Positions 8,701 through 17,405 of a DNA stretch of 43,685 nt are shown here, in pieces (the stretch's first letter is position 1; the number at the start of each line of letters is the position of its first letter). Below the pieces are notes generated by a model that worked only from the letters and a program-made list of their open reading frames with translations, searched no databases and was not told the origin of the DNA. This DNA comes from Mycobacterium sp. GA-1285. Lineage in GTDB: Bacteria > Actinomycetota > Actinomycetes > Mycobacteriales > Mycobacteriaceae. The stretch spans positions 1 through 43,685 of the forward strand of contig NZ_LQIS01000024.1 in assembly GCF_001499905.1 (NCBI RefSeq), written 5' to 3'. A program made the position numbers and the translations under genes.

Positions 8701-11700
8701 CCTGCGTGCCGACCACGTGGCCGGCGCCCTCGAACCGTTCCGAGAGCCGCTGCCAGTCCCTGTCGATCTCGTCCTCGTCGTACAACCACAGCCGAGCCAG
8801 GTCCTCGCGGGCGCTGGCCCAGCGGTCGTCGAAGAGCACCGCCTTGCGGCCGTCGAACACCGGCGCCACCAGACGCGGCCAGTCCGAACCCAATTCGGCG
8901 GTGACCAGATCGATGAGCTCGGCGTCGGTGGCCTCCGGAACCGGGACCGGGGTGTCGAGGCCGAGTTGGCCCAGAATCATCCGCGCCGCCGAGGCGAGCA
9001 CGCCGTCGCGGCCCGTCACCCGTTCGGCGAACTCGGTCAGCGCGGCGGAATCCACCACGCCCCCAGCGCTTCCCGCGGCCGACGGCAGAGACACCGCCAC
9101 ACCGCGGCGGGCCGCCACCGAGGCGACCGCGCTGTCGATGACCTTGTCGACCGTCGCGGCGTCGGCCAGCGCGCCCTCGTGCAGGCCGCCCAACTCACCA
9201 CCGCGCACGCTGGTCCCTTCGCGGGTCCCCAGCGCCACCTCGACGGTGACGTGCTTGACCCAGCCCGGACCCAGCTCCCACGTCTTGGTGACCCGCTCGC
9301 CGATGTAGGCCGGCCGCTTGCCGGAAGGCCCGAAGACGGTGCGCAGTTGGTCGTTGACCGCGTCGGACAGCACGGGCCCGAATGGCTTGTAGGTCCTGGC
9401 CAGCTTGGTGACCTGTCCCTTCAACGCGGCCAGGTCGGCTTCGCCCGCGCCGTCGATGGCGCCGAGGTTGAGCTCAGAGCCGAGATCGACCAGCAATTGG
9501 TTGCGCCGCGAGGACGCACCGTCGGTGATCGACTCGATGGAGTCCAGCGGCTCGATCTGGTCGATGCGCATCTTGGCCGACAGGGCGATCAGCGCCATGG
9601 TGGCGTCGGCGGCGTCGAACGTCACGTCGTCGGGTCGCGGAGCGCCGGCGGGCGCGACAGACGGGCTGGGAGTGCCGGCGGCCGCTGCCGGCGCCGGTGT
9701 GGTGGCGGCCGGTGCTGCCGTCTCGACGGGTGCGGCGGTCTCGGGCGCCGCGGCGGGTGCCGGCGCGTCCTCGAATTCTGGTTCGGGGTCGGTGTCGGTG
9801 GCGAACAGCACCGCCGCGTCCCGCTCCGAGTTCAGCACTTCGGTTGTGCTGTGCGAATATTCGGGCAGCTTCAGCGTATTGGCGGCCAGCCCCGCGACCG
9901 TCGGCGCAGACTTCACCCCGATCTCGACGAAGCGCTCGATCCCCAGACCGCCTGCGGCCTCCTCGATGAACAGCAGGTCCTGGGTCTCGATCCAGCGCAC
10001 CGGGCTGGCGAACTGCCACGCCAGCAGCTCGATGACGATCTTGCGGCACAGCTCGCGCGGCTTCTCGTTCCGCCAGGTGTCGTAGTCGGCCAGGACCTCG
10101 TCGAGCGGCTCGGCGGGCACCAGATCCCGGATCTCCTGGATGAATTCGCGATCCAGCGAGAACGGCTTGGGCACCAGGTTGGGGATGTACTTGCCGATGA
10201 TGAGATCCGGATCCTGATCACGCGGCATCACCCTCTCCAGGGAGCGGCGGAAGTCGGCGACTCCGACCCGCAGCACCGAGGAGTGGAACGGCACGTCGAT
10301 GCCCGGCACCAGGATGAACGAACGCTTGCCACCGCTGATCTCGCGACGCCGCTCGACCTCCTCCTCCAGCGCCTCGAGGCCGCGCACCGTGCCGGCGATC
10401 GCGTACTGCGAACCGCGCAGGTTGAAGTTCACGATCTCCAGGAATTCCCCGGTACTCCGGGAGACGTCAGCCACAAACTGTTTGACGTCGGCGTCGTCCA
10501 GGTCAATCTGCGACGGCCGGATCGCGGCCAGCCGGTAGTTCGACCGGCCCAGATGGTCGCGCGGCACGATGTCGTGCATCTTGCTACCGCGGTGGAACAC
10601 CACCTCGAGCAACGCCTCGAGCTCGTACACGCCGCTGACACACGCGAGCGCGGTGTACTCGCCGACGGAGTGCCCGCAGGCGATAGCGCCCTCCACGAAC
10701 GCGCCCTGCTCCCGCATCTCGGCGACTTGGGCGGCCGCCACGGTCGCCATCGCGACCTGGGTGAACTGGGTCAGGAACAGCACACCGTCGGGATGGTGGT
10801 AGTGCACACCGCTGGCGATCAGGCTGGTCGGGTTGTCACGCACCACGTGCAGCACCGAGAAGCCGAGCGTCTCGCGGGTGAACTTGTCGGCGGTGTCCCA
10901 CACCTTGCGGGCCGCCTTTGACCGGGCCCGCACCTCCATGCCCATACCCTTGTGCTGGATGCCCTGGCCGGGGAATGCGTACACGGTCTTCGGCGGGGCC
11001 AACTGCGCCGTCGCCGACATCACGAGCTCACCGGAGACCTTGGCGCTGACCTCGAGAATCTCTGCGCCACGGTCGATTCCGACGCGGTCGACGCGGAACT
11101 CGATGTCGTCACCCGGCTGCACCATGCCGAGGAACCGGGACGTCCAGCCGACCACCCGGGCCGGCGGGGCCGGCCTGCCGTCGGTCGCCGCCACGACGTG
11201 CTGCGCGGCGGCGGACAGCCACATGCCGTGCACGATGGGCGATTTCAGCCCCGCGAGCAGCGCGGCGGCGCGGTCGACGTGGATCGGGTTGTGGTCCCCC
11301 GACACGACGGCGAACGCGCTCATGTCGGTGGGTGCGGTGACCGTGACATCACGGCGGCGGCGACGCTGGGTGTCGGTGGCGTTGTCGGTGACCGCCCCGC
11401 CCGCACGCGGCGGGTCGCCGAGTTCGGCGGCGCCGGTGCGTCCGCGGATCGCGAAGCGCTCCTCGAGTTCGGCCAGCAGCGTACCGTGGGCGTCGCGGAT
11501 CTCCACCGACACGGGTACGACGCGGCCATATTCTGTGTCGTGTGCCGCCGAAGCCGTTGCGGTGACGGTCAATTCGGCTCGATCCGCGGGCATCTGCGTC
11601 AGCAGGTGAGCGGCGTGGTCCAGGTGGACCAGGCTCAGCAACCCCTCGACGACGGGGAACCCGTCGTCGGTGACGGCCGAACCGATCGCCGCGAACACCG

Positions 11701-14700
11701 CGGGCCAGCAATAGCCGACGAGCGCGTCGGGCACCAGCGTCAACCCGGGCGCCAGCGGCGCGCCGAATACCGCGGTGACGCCGGTGTGGTCGGCGACCCG
11801 TTCGGGGTCCCAGTCGGCGGTAACCGTCGCGGTGTTGTCGTGCACCGGGGGCAGGGCGTCGGGCCCGTCCACACCGGCGGCGATGGCGAGCACCGAACGC
11901 ATTGCGGCCGAAGCGTCTTCGACGGTGACGACCGGCATGCCGCCGTTGACGGTGCACGACGGCAGCGTGAACGGGATGTCGATCCAGATGTCGGACAGCG
12001 GCACGCTCAACGTCACCCGCTCACCGCTGAGCTCGAGGCGAGCGCCGGTGGACGGATGTGTCGCGTTCCGATTTTCGTTGGCCTGCCACTCGTCGGGAGC
12101 GCCGATCCGATGAACCGGGTTGATCGCGACGCGACCGGCCCACAACACGTCGGGCGAATCCAGTACCACCGCAAGCGGACCGGTGACGTCGGCGCGCGCC
12201 TGCCGGCGCGACACCACCGGCACGGGCTGGCCGTCGACGGCCAGGGCTTCGTCGATGGCGGCCTGCTCGAAGCGGTCGAGCAGTTCACCGACCGGTTCGT
12301 CGACGCGGGTGATCCCCGCGACGGCCTGGGTGCCGGGGATGATGCACACCTGGTCGGCGCTGTAGCGGGCGTCGTGGGCCTGCCACAGCGAGTCGCTGCG
12401 CCACCACCGCCGCACGTCCTTGTCGATCACCGGGACGAAGTTGACCGGTTTGCCAGGCGTCCTGCACAGCGTGACGAACCACGGCACGTCGGCCGGGTGC
12501 AGCCGCAGCGTCTCGGCCTCCGGGTAGCGCGCCCGCAGGATCTCGATCGCGCGGTCCGGATCGTCCAGCAGCGCAGCGTCATCGAACAGCGTCGGGATCG
12601 GACCCGAATCCTGCGGGTGCAGGCGGGCTTCGGCGCGGTGCAACATCTCGGCGAACCGGTCGCGCCAGGTGTCGGCCAGCCATGGGCTGTTGGGCAGTTT
12701 GGTGTCGGCGGTGCTGTCGCCGTCACCGATGGCCAACTCCACATACCGCTGCAGCCACTGCAGGTAGGTCATCTCCACGACGTCGCCGAAGTACGGCTTG
12801 CAGGTGGTGGCCATCGCGGCGACGATCTCGTCGCGGCGGGCCGCCACGGCCTCGGCATCGCCGGCGACCTCGTCGAGCAGCCGACCGCACCGCGATGCGG
12901 CGTTGTCGATCTCGTGGATGTCCGCGCCGAGCTGACTGCGGCTGGATGCCATGCCGCCCTGAGCTTTTCCGGCACTGATCCAGTGGTCGGTTCCGGTGGT
13001 CTCGACCAGCATCTGCTTGACGGCCGGCGAGGTGGTCGCCTCCAGCGTCGCCATCGCCGCGGTGCCGACGAGGATCCCGTCCACCGGCATCGCCGGGAAG
13101 CCGTACTCGGTGGCCCAGCGCCCGGACAGGTATTGCGCCGCCCGCTCGGGGGTGCCGATTCCGCCGCCGACGCAGACGGTGATGTTCGGCAACTTGCGCA
13201 ACTCGCCGTAGGTGCTCAGCAGGAGGTCGTCGAGGTCCTCCCACGAGTGGTGACCACCCGCGCGGCCACCTTCGATGTGGACGATGACGTCCTTGTTCGG
13301 CACCTCGGCGGCGATCTTGATGACGGACTTGATCTGGTCGACCGTGCCCGGTTTGAACACGACGTGGCTGATTCCGACGGTGTTGAGCTCGTCGATCAGT
13401 TCGACGGCCTCCTCGAGTTCGGGGATGCCGGCCGAGACGACGACGCCGTCGATCGGCGCACCGGACTGACGGGCCCGCTGCACCAGACGCTTGCCACCCA
13501 CCTGCAGCTTCCACAGGTACGGGTCCAGGAACAGCGTGTTGAACTGCACGGCGCGACCCGGCTCGAGCAGGGTCGTCAACTCCGCGATGCGGTCGGAGAA
13601 GATCTCCTCGGTGACCTGCCCACCGCCGGCGAGCTCGGCCCAGTGGCCGGCATTGGCCGCGGCAGCGACGATCTTGGCGTCGACGGTCGTCGGGGTCATG
13701 CCCGCAAGCAGGATCGGCGAGCGCCCGGTCAGGCGGGTGAACTTGGTCGACAGCTTCACTGAACCGTCGGGCAACTGCACGGTGGTCGGCGCGTAGCTCG
13801 ACCACGCCGGCGGGACCTCGGGTTCAGCGCCGACGGTGAACAGGTTGCGCTGTCCCACCCGCGTCGCGGCCGGCACGATGCCCACGCCCAGCCCGCGGAT
13901 GATCGGTGCGGTCAGCCGCGTCACGGTGTCGCTCGGGCCGAGATCGACGATCCAGTTCGCGCCCGCCTCGTGCAGCCGCTCCACCTCGGCGACCCAGTCG
14001 ATCGGACGCACGAAGATCGCCTCGGTCATCTCGTGGGCGAGATCGGGGTCGATACCGCACTTGGCGGCCCACCCGTCGACCATTTCGACGCCGTCTGCCA
14101 GCCGCGGCGTATGGAAGCCGACCTCGACCTGCACGCCGTGGAAGACGGGGCTGAATACACTGCCGCCGCGAATCTTGTTCTTGCGCTCGGCTTCTTCCTT
14201 CTCGGTGATCTTGGAGCAGTAGAGCTCGAACCGCCCGAGCTGCTCGGGGGTGCCGGTGATGACGACCGAACGCCTGCCATTGCGGATCGACAGCACCGGC
14301 GGCAGCACCGTGCGCACATCGGAGGAGAACTCTTCGAGCAGCTCGGCGATGCGGTCCGGATCGACGTTGGTCACCGACACCATCGGCGACTTGTCCCCGC
14401 GCCCCACCATGCCGCGCCGACGCGAGACCAGCGACCCGGCCGCGCCGATCAGCTGCAGCAGCGCCAGGAGTTCGGCATCTTTGGTGCCTCGCGACCGCAA
14501 CGACTCGCAGGCCATGATTCCCTGCGAATGCCCGGCCATCGCGACCGGCGGGGCGCCGTACAAGTCGAGACCCTGGCGGACGGCGGCGCGGATCGCGGCC
14601 ATCTGCGCCAGCAGGATGCCGGGTCCGGAGATGGCCGCGGTGATGAGTTGCTTCGTCGCGGGAAGGGGCTCGTCGGCGGCGAGCGCACGCACCCACTGCA

Positions 14701-14974
14701 GCGGCTCGAAACCGATCGGGCGCACCACGACCAGTTCGCGCGCCACGGGCTCGAGGAGAAGCGCGGCCTCCCCAACCACCTCGCTGAGCTCCGACTCGAT
14801 GCCGGCCGAGCTGACCAACTCCTCGAGGTTCTCCAGCCACGAGCCGCCCTGGCCACCGAAGGCCACGGCGTAGGGCTCACCGGAGTTGAGTCGATCGACG
14901 AGGGCCTGATTCCCGGCATGGGCCGCTCCCGCGGTGCGGTCGGTGGTCACCCGGTGCTGCTCGTTGATCGTCAC
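5720..14974 (-). CDS. fas: type I fatty acid synthase (FAS-I)
   Basis: Giant cytosolic multienzyme making C16-C18 and C24-C26 acyl-CoAs, the precursors of membrane lipids and mycolic acids. At 3,084 residues it is close to the M. tuberculosis enzyme (3,069). Domains in order: acetyltransferase with GHSQG (Ser150); FMN enoyl reductase from about 411 with GGRAGGHHSWED near 578 and a glycine-rich FMN-phosphate loop near 600; hot-dog dehydratase with GDHNPIH near 1228; malonyl/palmitoyl transferase with GHSVGE (Ser1436); an Ala/Pro linker at about 1725-1785; ACP with DGASSRRN (pantetheine Ser1821 or 1822); ketoreductase with TGASKG near 2135; ketosynthase with GACAT (Cys2731) and the KHDTST and GHSKGG motifs. 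GTG at 14974 follows a purine-rich site. It forms an operon with acpS. Confidence 0.97.
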   Translation of the reverse strand: MTINEQHRVTTDRTAGAAHAGNQALVDRLNSGEPYAVAFGGQGGSWLENLEELVSSAGIESELSEVVGEAALLLEPVARELVVVRPIGFEPLQWVRALAADEPLPATKQLITAAISGPGILLAQMAAIRAAVRQGLDLYGAPPVAMAGHSQGIMACESLRSRGTKDAELLALLQLIGAAGSLVSRRRGMVGRGDKSPMVSVTNVDPDRIAELLEEFSSDVRTVLPPVLSIRNGRRSVVITGTPEQLGRFELYCSKITEKEEAERKNKIRGGSVFSPVFHGVQVEVGFHTPRLADGVEMVDGWAAKCGIDPDLAHEMTEAIFVRPIDWVAEVERLHEAGANWIVDLGPSDTVTRLTAPIIRGLGVGIVPAATRVGQRNLFTVGAEPEVPPAWSSYAPTTVQLPDGSVKLSTKFTRLTGRSPILLAGMTPTTVDAKIVAAAANAGHWAELAGGGQVTEEIFSDRIAELTTLLEPGRAVQFNTLFLDPYLWKLQVGGKRLVQRARQSGAPIDGVVVSAGIPELEEAVELIDELNTVGISHVVFKPGTVDQIKSVIKIAAEVPNKDVIVHIEGGRAGGHHSWEDLDDLLLSTYGELRKLPNITVCVGGGIGTPERAAQYLSGRWATEYGFPAMPVDGILVGTAAMATLEATTSPAVKQMLVETTGTDHWISAGKAQGGMASSRSQLGADIHEIDNAASRCGRLLDEVAGDAEAVAARRDEIVAAMATTCKPYFGDVVEMTYLQWLQRYVELAIGDGDSTADTKLPNSPWLADTWRDRFAEMLHRAEARLHPQDSGPIPTLFDDAALLDDPDRAIEILRARYPEAETLRLHPADVPWFVTLCRTPGKPVNFVPVIDKDVRRWWRSDSLWQAHDARYSADQVCIIPGTQAVAGITRVDEPVGELLDRFEQAAIDEALAVDGQPVPVVSRRQARADVTGPLAVVLDSPDVLWAGRVAINPVHRIGAPDEWQANENRNATHPSTGARLELSGERVTLSVPLSDIWIDIPFTLPSCTVNGGMPVVTVEDASAAMRSVLAIAAGVDGPDALPPVHDNTATVTADWDPERVADHTGVTAVFGAPLAPGLTLVPDALVGYCWPAVFAAIGSAVTDDGFPVVEGLLSLVHLDHAAHLLTQMPADRAELTVTATASAAHDTEYGRVVPVSVEIRDAHGTLLAELEERFAIRGRTGAAELGDPPRAGGAVTDNATDTQRRRRRDVTVTAPTDMSAFAVVSGDHNPIHVDRAAALLAGLKSPIVHGMWLSAAAQHVVAATDGRPAPPARVVGWTSRFLGMVQPGDDIEFRVDRVGIDRGAEILEVSAKVSGELVMSATAQLAPPKTVYAFPGQGIQHKGMGMEVRARSKAARKVWDTADKFTRETLGFSVLHVVRDNPTSLIASGVHYHHPDGVLFLTQFTQVAMATVAAAQVAEMREQGAFVEGAIACGHSVGEYTALACVSGVYELEALLEVVFHRGSKMHDIVPRDHLGRSNYRLAAIRPSQIDLDDADVKQFVADVSRSTGEFLEIVNFNLRGSQYAIAGTVRGLEALEEEVERRREISGGKRSFILVPGIDVPFHSSVLRVGVADFRRSLERVMPRDQDPDLIIGKYIPNLVPKPFSLDREFIQEIRDLVPAEPLDEVLADYDTWRNEKPRELCRKIVIELLAWQFASPVRWIETQDLLFIEEAAGGLGIERFVEIGVKSAPTVAGLAANTLKLPEYSHSTTEVLNSERDAAVLFATDTDPEPEFEDAPAPAAAPETAAPVETAAPAATTPAPAAAAGTPSPSVAPAGAPRPDDVTFDAADATMALIALSAKMRIDQIEPLDSIESITDGASSRRNQLLVDLGSELNLGAIDGAGEADLAALKGQVTKLARTYKPFGPVLSDAVNDQLRTVFGPSGKRPAYIGERVTKTWELGPGWVKHVTVEVALGTREGTSVRGGELGGLHEGALADAATVDKVIDSAVASVAARRGVAVSLPSAAGSAGGVVDSAALTEFAERVTGRDGVLASAARMILGQLGLDTPVPVPEATDAELIDLVTAELGSDWPRLVAPVFDGRKAVLFDDRWASAREDLARLWLYDEDEIDRDWQRLSERFEGAGHVVGTQATWWQGKALAAGRNIHASLYGRAAAGAENPGTGRYHHEVAVVTGASKGSIAASVVAQLLDGGATVIATTSKLDDDRLAFYRTLYRDNARWNAKLWVVPANMASYTDIDALVQWVGTEQTESLGPQSIHIKDAQTPTLLFPFAAPRVTGDLSDAGSRAEMEMKVLLWAVQRLIAGLSHIGAERDIAARLHVVLPGSPNRGMFGGDGAYGEAKSSLDALVARWKAESSWAQRVSLAHALIGWTKGTGLMGHNDAIVGAVEEAGVRTFTTDEMASMLLGLCDIEAKVAAAREPLQADFTGGLADVDIDMAELAAKAREEMVTESHAGATDPEGTVRALPSPPRGLKSAPAPEWPDLDIDPADMVVIVGGAELGPYGSSRTRFEMEVENELSAAGVLELAWTTGLVKWEDDPTPGWYDTETGELVDEGELVERYHDAVVERVGIREWVDDGAIDPDHASPLLVSVFLDKDFTFVVSSEAEARGFLKFDPEHTVIAPVPDSGDWQVTRKAGTEVRVPRKVKLSRTVGAQIPTGFDPMVYGVSQEMMNSIDRLAIWNLVTTVDAFLSAGFSPSELMRWVHPSLVASTQGTGMGGMTSMQTMYHGNLLGRNKPNDILQEVLPNVIAGHVVQSYVGSYGAMIHPVGACATAAISVEEGVDKIRLGKAEFVVAGGYDDTTLEAVIGFGDMAATADTAMMRARGISDSKFSRANDRRRLGFVEGQGGGTILLARGDLALKMGLPVLAVVGYVSSFGDGVHTSIPAPGLGALAAGRGGRSSQLANSLAELGVGPDDIAVVSKHDTSTLANDPNETELHERLADALGRSEGAPLFVVSQKSLTGHSKGGAAAFQMMGLCQILRDGVIPPNRSLDCVDDELAGSAHMVWLRETLRFGGSFPLKAGLITSLGFGHVSGLIALVHPQAFLAALSSEQRADYKQRADARVLAGQHRLASAIAGGKSLYEKPADRRFGHDAPEKRQEADMLLDPASRLGDDDVYVAGRIG

Positions 14975-15195
14975 GGTCTCGTTGTCTCCCTCTGTCCCGC
15001 GTCATGCTCGTCGTCGGCTGTCGTCTCAGAAGCTGCGATGGCTCCCGGCTCCCAGCCGCGGCGCCACGCGATTCGGCGTCGAATCCGACTGGTCCGGTCG
15101 GGCGGCCCTGAGGTCTTCCGACGTTTCTCTCGACCCCGCCGAACCGCCTTCCGTGCACTCCAGCCGTACTAAGAGTGTCATAAGAAGGCCGCTCG

Positions 15196-15211
15196 ATTTC
15201 GCGCCCGAAAT
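15196..15211. promoter_or_regulatory. perfect palindrome upstream of fas (candidate TetR-type operator 1)
   Basis: ATTTCG-CGCC-CGAAAT is a perfect six-base inverted repeat around four bases, 222 bases upstream of the fas start. Size and shape fit a TetR-family operator such as that of FasR. The last T is shared with the next palindrome. Confidence 0.4.
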
Positions 15212-15243
15212 GGTTACTGACTGGTTCTACGCTCGGGTAACCA
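15211..15243. promoter_or_regulatory. inverted repeat upstream of fas (candidate operator 2)
   Basis: TGGTTAC (15211-15217) and GTAACCA (15237-15243) form a perfect seven-base inverted repeat 19 bases apart. The arms are about 26 bp apart start to start. It abuts the preceding palindrome, suggesting a clustered binding region. Confidence 0.4.
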
Positions 15244-15481
15244 GCCGTTGGATAACGCGCACTTCGACACCGGCCGAAGACATTCGGGACAAACGTCCTG
15301 CATGCAGGTGGTTACGGTCGAGTAGGCAGAAGTGCGCTGATCAAGGCAGTTTTGTTATCAAATCGTTATAAAGAAATTTTCGTCGCGTCTCACCAGCGGC
15401 GTCGCCCGGATCAGACAAGACAGACGGGTGCGATTTGTCTTCTCGGCGCCGTCGGCCACCAAGAAAAGTTTGCTGAAGGTA

Positions 15482-15497
15482 CTTACTGATCGGTAAG
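15482..15497. promoter_or_regulatory. near-palindrome at far end of fas upstream region (candidate operator 3)
   Basis: CTTAC-TGATCG-GTAAG is a 16-base pseudopalindrome with one mismatched pair, lying three bases beyond the stop codon of the Rv2525c-like gene. The shape is TetR-like. Because no other gene reads away from here, it would act on fas or not at all. Confidence 0.3.
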
Positions 15498-15499
15498 GT

Positions 15500-16213
15500 T
15501 TAATCCCACTGCCCAAATTGGGGCTTGAGGATGTGGTTGATGTCCACGCCGACGCCGGCGATCGACCGGCTGTCGATCTCGACCTGATGCAGATGGGCCG
15601 CCGGATGCGCCACCTTCTCCGGCGATCCCCAGTCGTGCTGCCAGAAGTACGTCCCGATGCCGTCCTGTAGCGCCCACTCGATCGTTTTCGAGTTGGCGTA
15701 GACGCCGACGCGCTGCTTGCCCAACACCGTTTCCCAGCCCCGCAGGTACGCGGCGACCTGCTGTGTGTACTGCTCGTGGGTCGGGTTGTCGTCGATGGAT
15801 GCATAGATCGGCGCATCCTGCGAGCCGCCCGCGGCGACGTGCAGTTCCCACCCGCGTTTCGCGTGGCGCACGCCGGCGTCGTGTCCGCCGAGCCAGTCGG
15901 CGGTGTCCTTCTTGCCGTACTGGTAACAGGACACGACCTTCAGACCGTTCTGGTACAGCTCGCGCGCCTCGGCCAATTGAATCGGCTTACCCAACATCCA
16001 CGCCGCGCCGGGTCGCCGGTCGGAGACGTAGCGAATCGCCCCGAGGGCGCCCGCTGCCCGGATGTCGCTGGCCTTGAGCACACCCGCCGCATAGTCGAGA
16101 AGGATCCCGAGCGGCGCCGCGGACGCGGGGGCGGCGGCGTGCACACCCGCACCGACGACGAGCGCCGGAGCAACCACCGCTCCCCTGAGGACGCTCCGCC
16201 GCGATATTGACAC
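15500..16213 (-). CDS. Tat-exported DUF1906 protein (Rv2525c-like)
   Basis: A 237-residue secreted protein. The N-terminus SISRRSVLRGAVV carries the twin-arginine motif, followed by a hydrophobic core and an APASA cleavage region near residue 33. The mature part (LGILLDYAAGVLKASDI through DINHILKPQFGQWD) is a DUF1906 / glycoside-hydrolase-like TIM barrel, with acidic residues such as those of YASIDDNP in the putative active cleft. In M. tuberculosis Rv2525c is a Tat substrate linked to cell-wall function and beta-lactam susceptibility. GTG at 16213 is chosen over the frame start at 16273 because it puts RR five to six residues from the N-terminus. TATTCT (16226-16221) seven bases upstream suggests a leaderless mRNA. 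Confidence 0.9.
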   Translation of the reverse strand: MSISRRSVLRGAVVAPALVVGAGVHAAAPASAAPLGILLDYAAGVLKASDIRAAGALGAIRYVSDRRPGAAWMLGKPIQLAEARELYQNGLKVVSCYQYGKKDTADWLGGHDAGVRHAKRGWELHVAAGGSQDAPIYASIDDNPTHEQYTQQVAAYLRGWETVLGKQRVGVYANSKTIEWALQDGIGTYFWQHDWGSPEKVAHPAAHLHQVEIDSRSIAGVGVDINHILKPQFGQWD

Positions 16214-16226
16214 GAGCCACAGAATA
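16214..16226 (-). promoter_or_regulatory. candidate -10 for leaderless Rv2525c-like mRNA
   Basis: On the minus strand TATTCT (16226-16221) is followed by seven bases and then the GTG start at 16213. That would place the transcription start on the start codon itself. Leaderless mRNAs are common in mycobacteria. A TTGACA at 16273-16268 lies too far upstream to be its -35. Confidence 0.45.
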
Positions 16227-16371
16227 CGACAGCCGTCACAGGTATCACCCCTTGTCAGTGGTGGTTGTGTCAATCGTCAGCGCCCCGGCGCGGTGTTGCC
16301 GAGCTAAGCCGAAGCCGGGGACCACACCGCAGAAGAAGGGCGCCGACCGGCGGTGGTGACGTCAGCACCGG

Positions 16372-17082
16372 CTATTCGGCCTCGGCGGCGGACATGCGAC
16401 GGTGTAGCGACTCGTCGAGCCGTCCGGACACGACGCTGGCCCACAGGTCGCGGTACTCGCGCACCGCCCGCCCGAGCTCGTCGTCGCTATCCGGCGTCGG
16501 CACGTAATTCGAGCCGAACCGTGCGGCGACGAACGCGCCGAGGGCTTCGACGAACTGAGCCGCAAGAGCGTCGACCGCACGGTCAGTGGCCTCGACGATG
16601 TCGAGCAGCGCCTGCACGGAGACGAGAGGATCCGCCGACCGCGCCATCGCCCTTCGCACCGCGGCAGAGGTCAGCACGACGACGCCGTCGACCACCTCGC
16701 CCAAGCCATACTCGACCAGCCGCCGTCCCTCGTCGCTGTCGGCGCCAATCGCCGGCCCGTCCCCGATCGTCTCTGCCGCCGACGCTTCGGACCCGTCTTC
16801 CTCGGAGCTCGGACCCAGCACCGCCCGCTGGATGCCGAGGATGTCGGCGAGATCGGCGCCCTGGCGCAGGCTGGCGAAGAACTCGGCGATATGGGCGGAG
16901 TTGAAGCCACGGCGATGCAGCTGATTGATGGTGCGCAACTGCGACAGGTGATAGTCGTCGTAGAACGCCGACCGGCCGATCCGCCGCGGCGGGTCCAGCA
17001 ATCCACGCTCCCGGTAGGCGCGGATGTTGCGGGCGCTGACACCGGAGATCTGCGCCAACTCATCGAGGCGATACTCAGCCAA
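16372..17082 (-). CDS. MerR-family transcriptional regulator
   Basis: A 236-residue protein whose residues 4-70 form a MerR winged helix: YRLDELAQISGVSARNIRAY is the helix-turn-helix, and RERGLLDPP, FYDDYHLSQLRTI the wing. The C-terminal half (about 75-236) is Ala/Glu/Asp-rich and helical and lacks the Cys residues of metal-sensing MerR proteins, so it probably senses something else. TTG at 17082 is used because it starts the domain at the standard place. A candidate promoter is TTGCTC (17170-17165) and TACAGT (17146-17141) with an 18-base spacer. It is divergent from the MFS transporter gene, its most likely target. Confidence 0.85.
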   Translation of the reverse strand: MAEYRLDELAQISGVSARNIRAYRERGLLDPPRRIGRSAFYDDYHLSQLRTINQLHRRGFNSAHIAEFFASLRQGADLADILGIQRAVLGPSSEEDGSEASAAETIGDGPAIGADSDEGRRLVEYGLGEVVDGVVVLTSAAVRRAMARSADPLVSVQALLDIVEATDRAVDALAAQFVEALGAFVAARFGSNYVPTPDSDDELGRAVREYRDLWASVVSGRLDESLHRRMSAAEAE

Positions 17083-17405
17083 CGTCGCGAATCCCAGCGG
17101 CGGCGCGTGGCGACCGACCAGCGCGACGCTTCATGCGATCACTGTAACGCGCTACGACATACACGAGCAAACTGCTGACCCGCAGCCGCAGGTTGGTCTC
17201 TCGAGCCGTCTATAACGCTTCTATCAGCGTCAATTAGATATTCGCATTGAAAAACTTGTCGAGAAGAGCCGCTGCCAGCCAACTCGGTGCCGGGGCCCGG
17301 TCAAACCGGTGAGCGAACTCACCGCGGCGTGGTTGGCGTTGCGGCACAGGCGTGCGGAAACATGGAAAAGTCAGACTTATCAATCGCCCGCACGAAAGGT
17401 TCGGT
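17083..17405. other. MerR/MFS divergent intergenic region
   Basis: About 320 bases between divergent genes. It has an AT-rich core (17206-17260) and a minus-strand promoter-like pair for merR: TTGCTC at 17170-17165 and TACAGT at 17146-17141. I see no clear MerR operator (a 19-20 bp spacer flanked by inverted repeat arms) and no supported gene; the short frame ending at 17473 is a shadow. Confidence 0.5.

Larger units (their letters stand above)
14975..15499. other. fas upstream regulatory region
   Basis: 525 bases with no supported gene separate fas from the Rv2525c-like gene upstream on the same strand. The far half is AT-richer (for example 15351-15380), as expected of a promoter. The region holds three palindromes, listed separately. 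In mycobacteria the fas-acpS operon is activated by the TetR-family regulator FasR, so some of these may be its operator; I cannot confirm the FasR motif from memory. The transcription start cannot be fixed by eye. Confidence 0.6.

Noticed and set aside
5297..10921. 1,874-codon open frame on the plus strand, antisense to fas
   Set aside because: It is an artefact of high GC: the complementary frame of a strongly G/C-ending gene rarely contains stops. Its translation is Arg/His/Gln/Gly-rich with no domains, and fas has complete motifs throughout.
10952..13762. 936-codon plus-strand open frame antisense to fas
   Set aside because: Same cause as the other antisense frame. The composition (RRG, HRH, DGD runs) is typical of shadow frames.
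16248..16273. TTGACA at 16268-16273 as -35 of the Rv2525c-like gene with TGATAC as -10
   Set aside because: The spacer would be 20 bases, outside the normal 16-18. The leaderless arrangement with TATTCT fits better.
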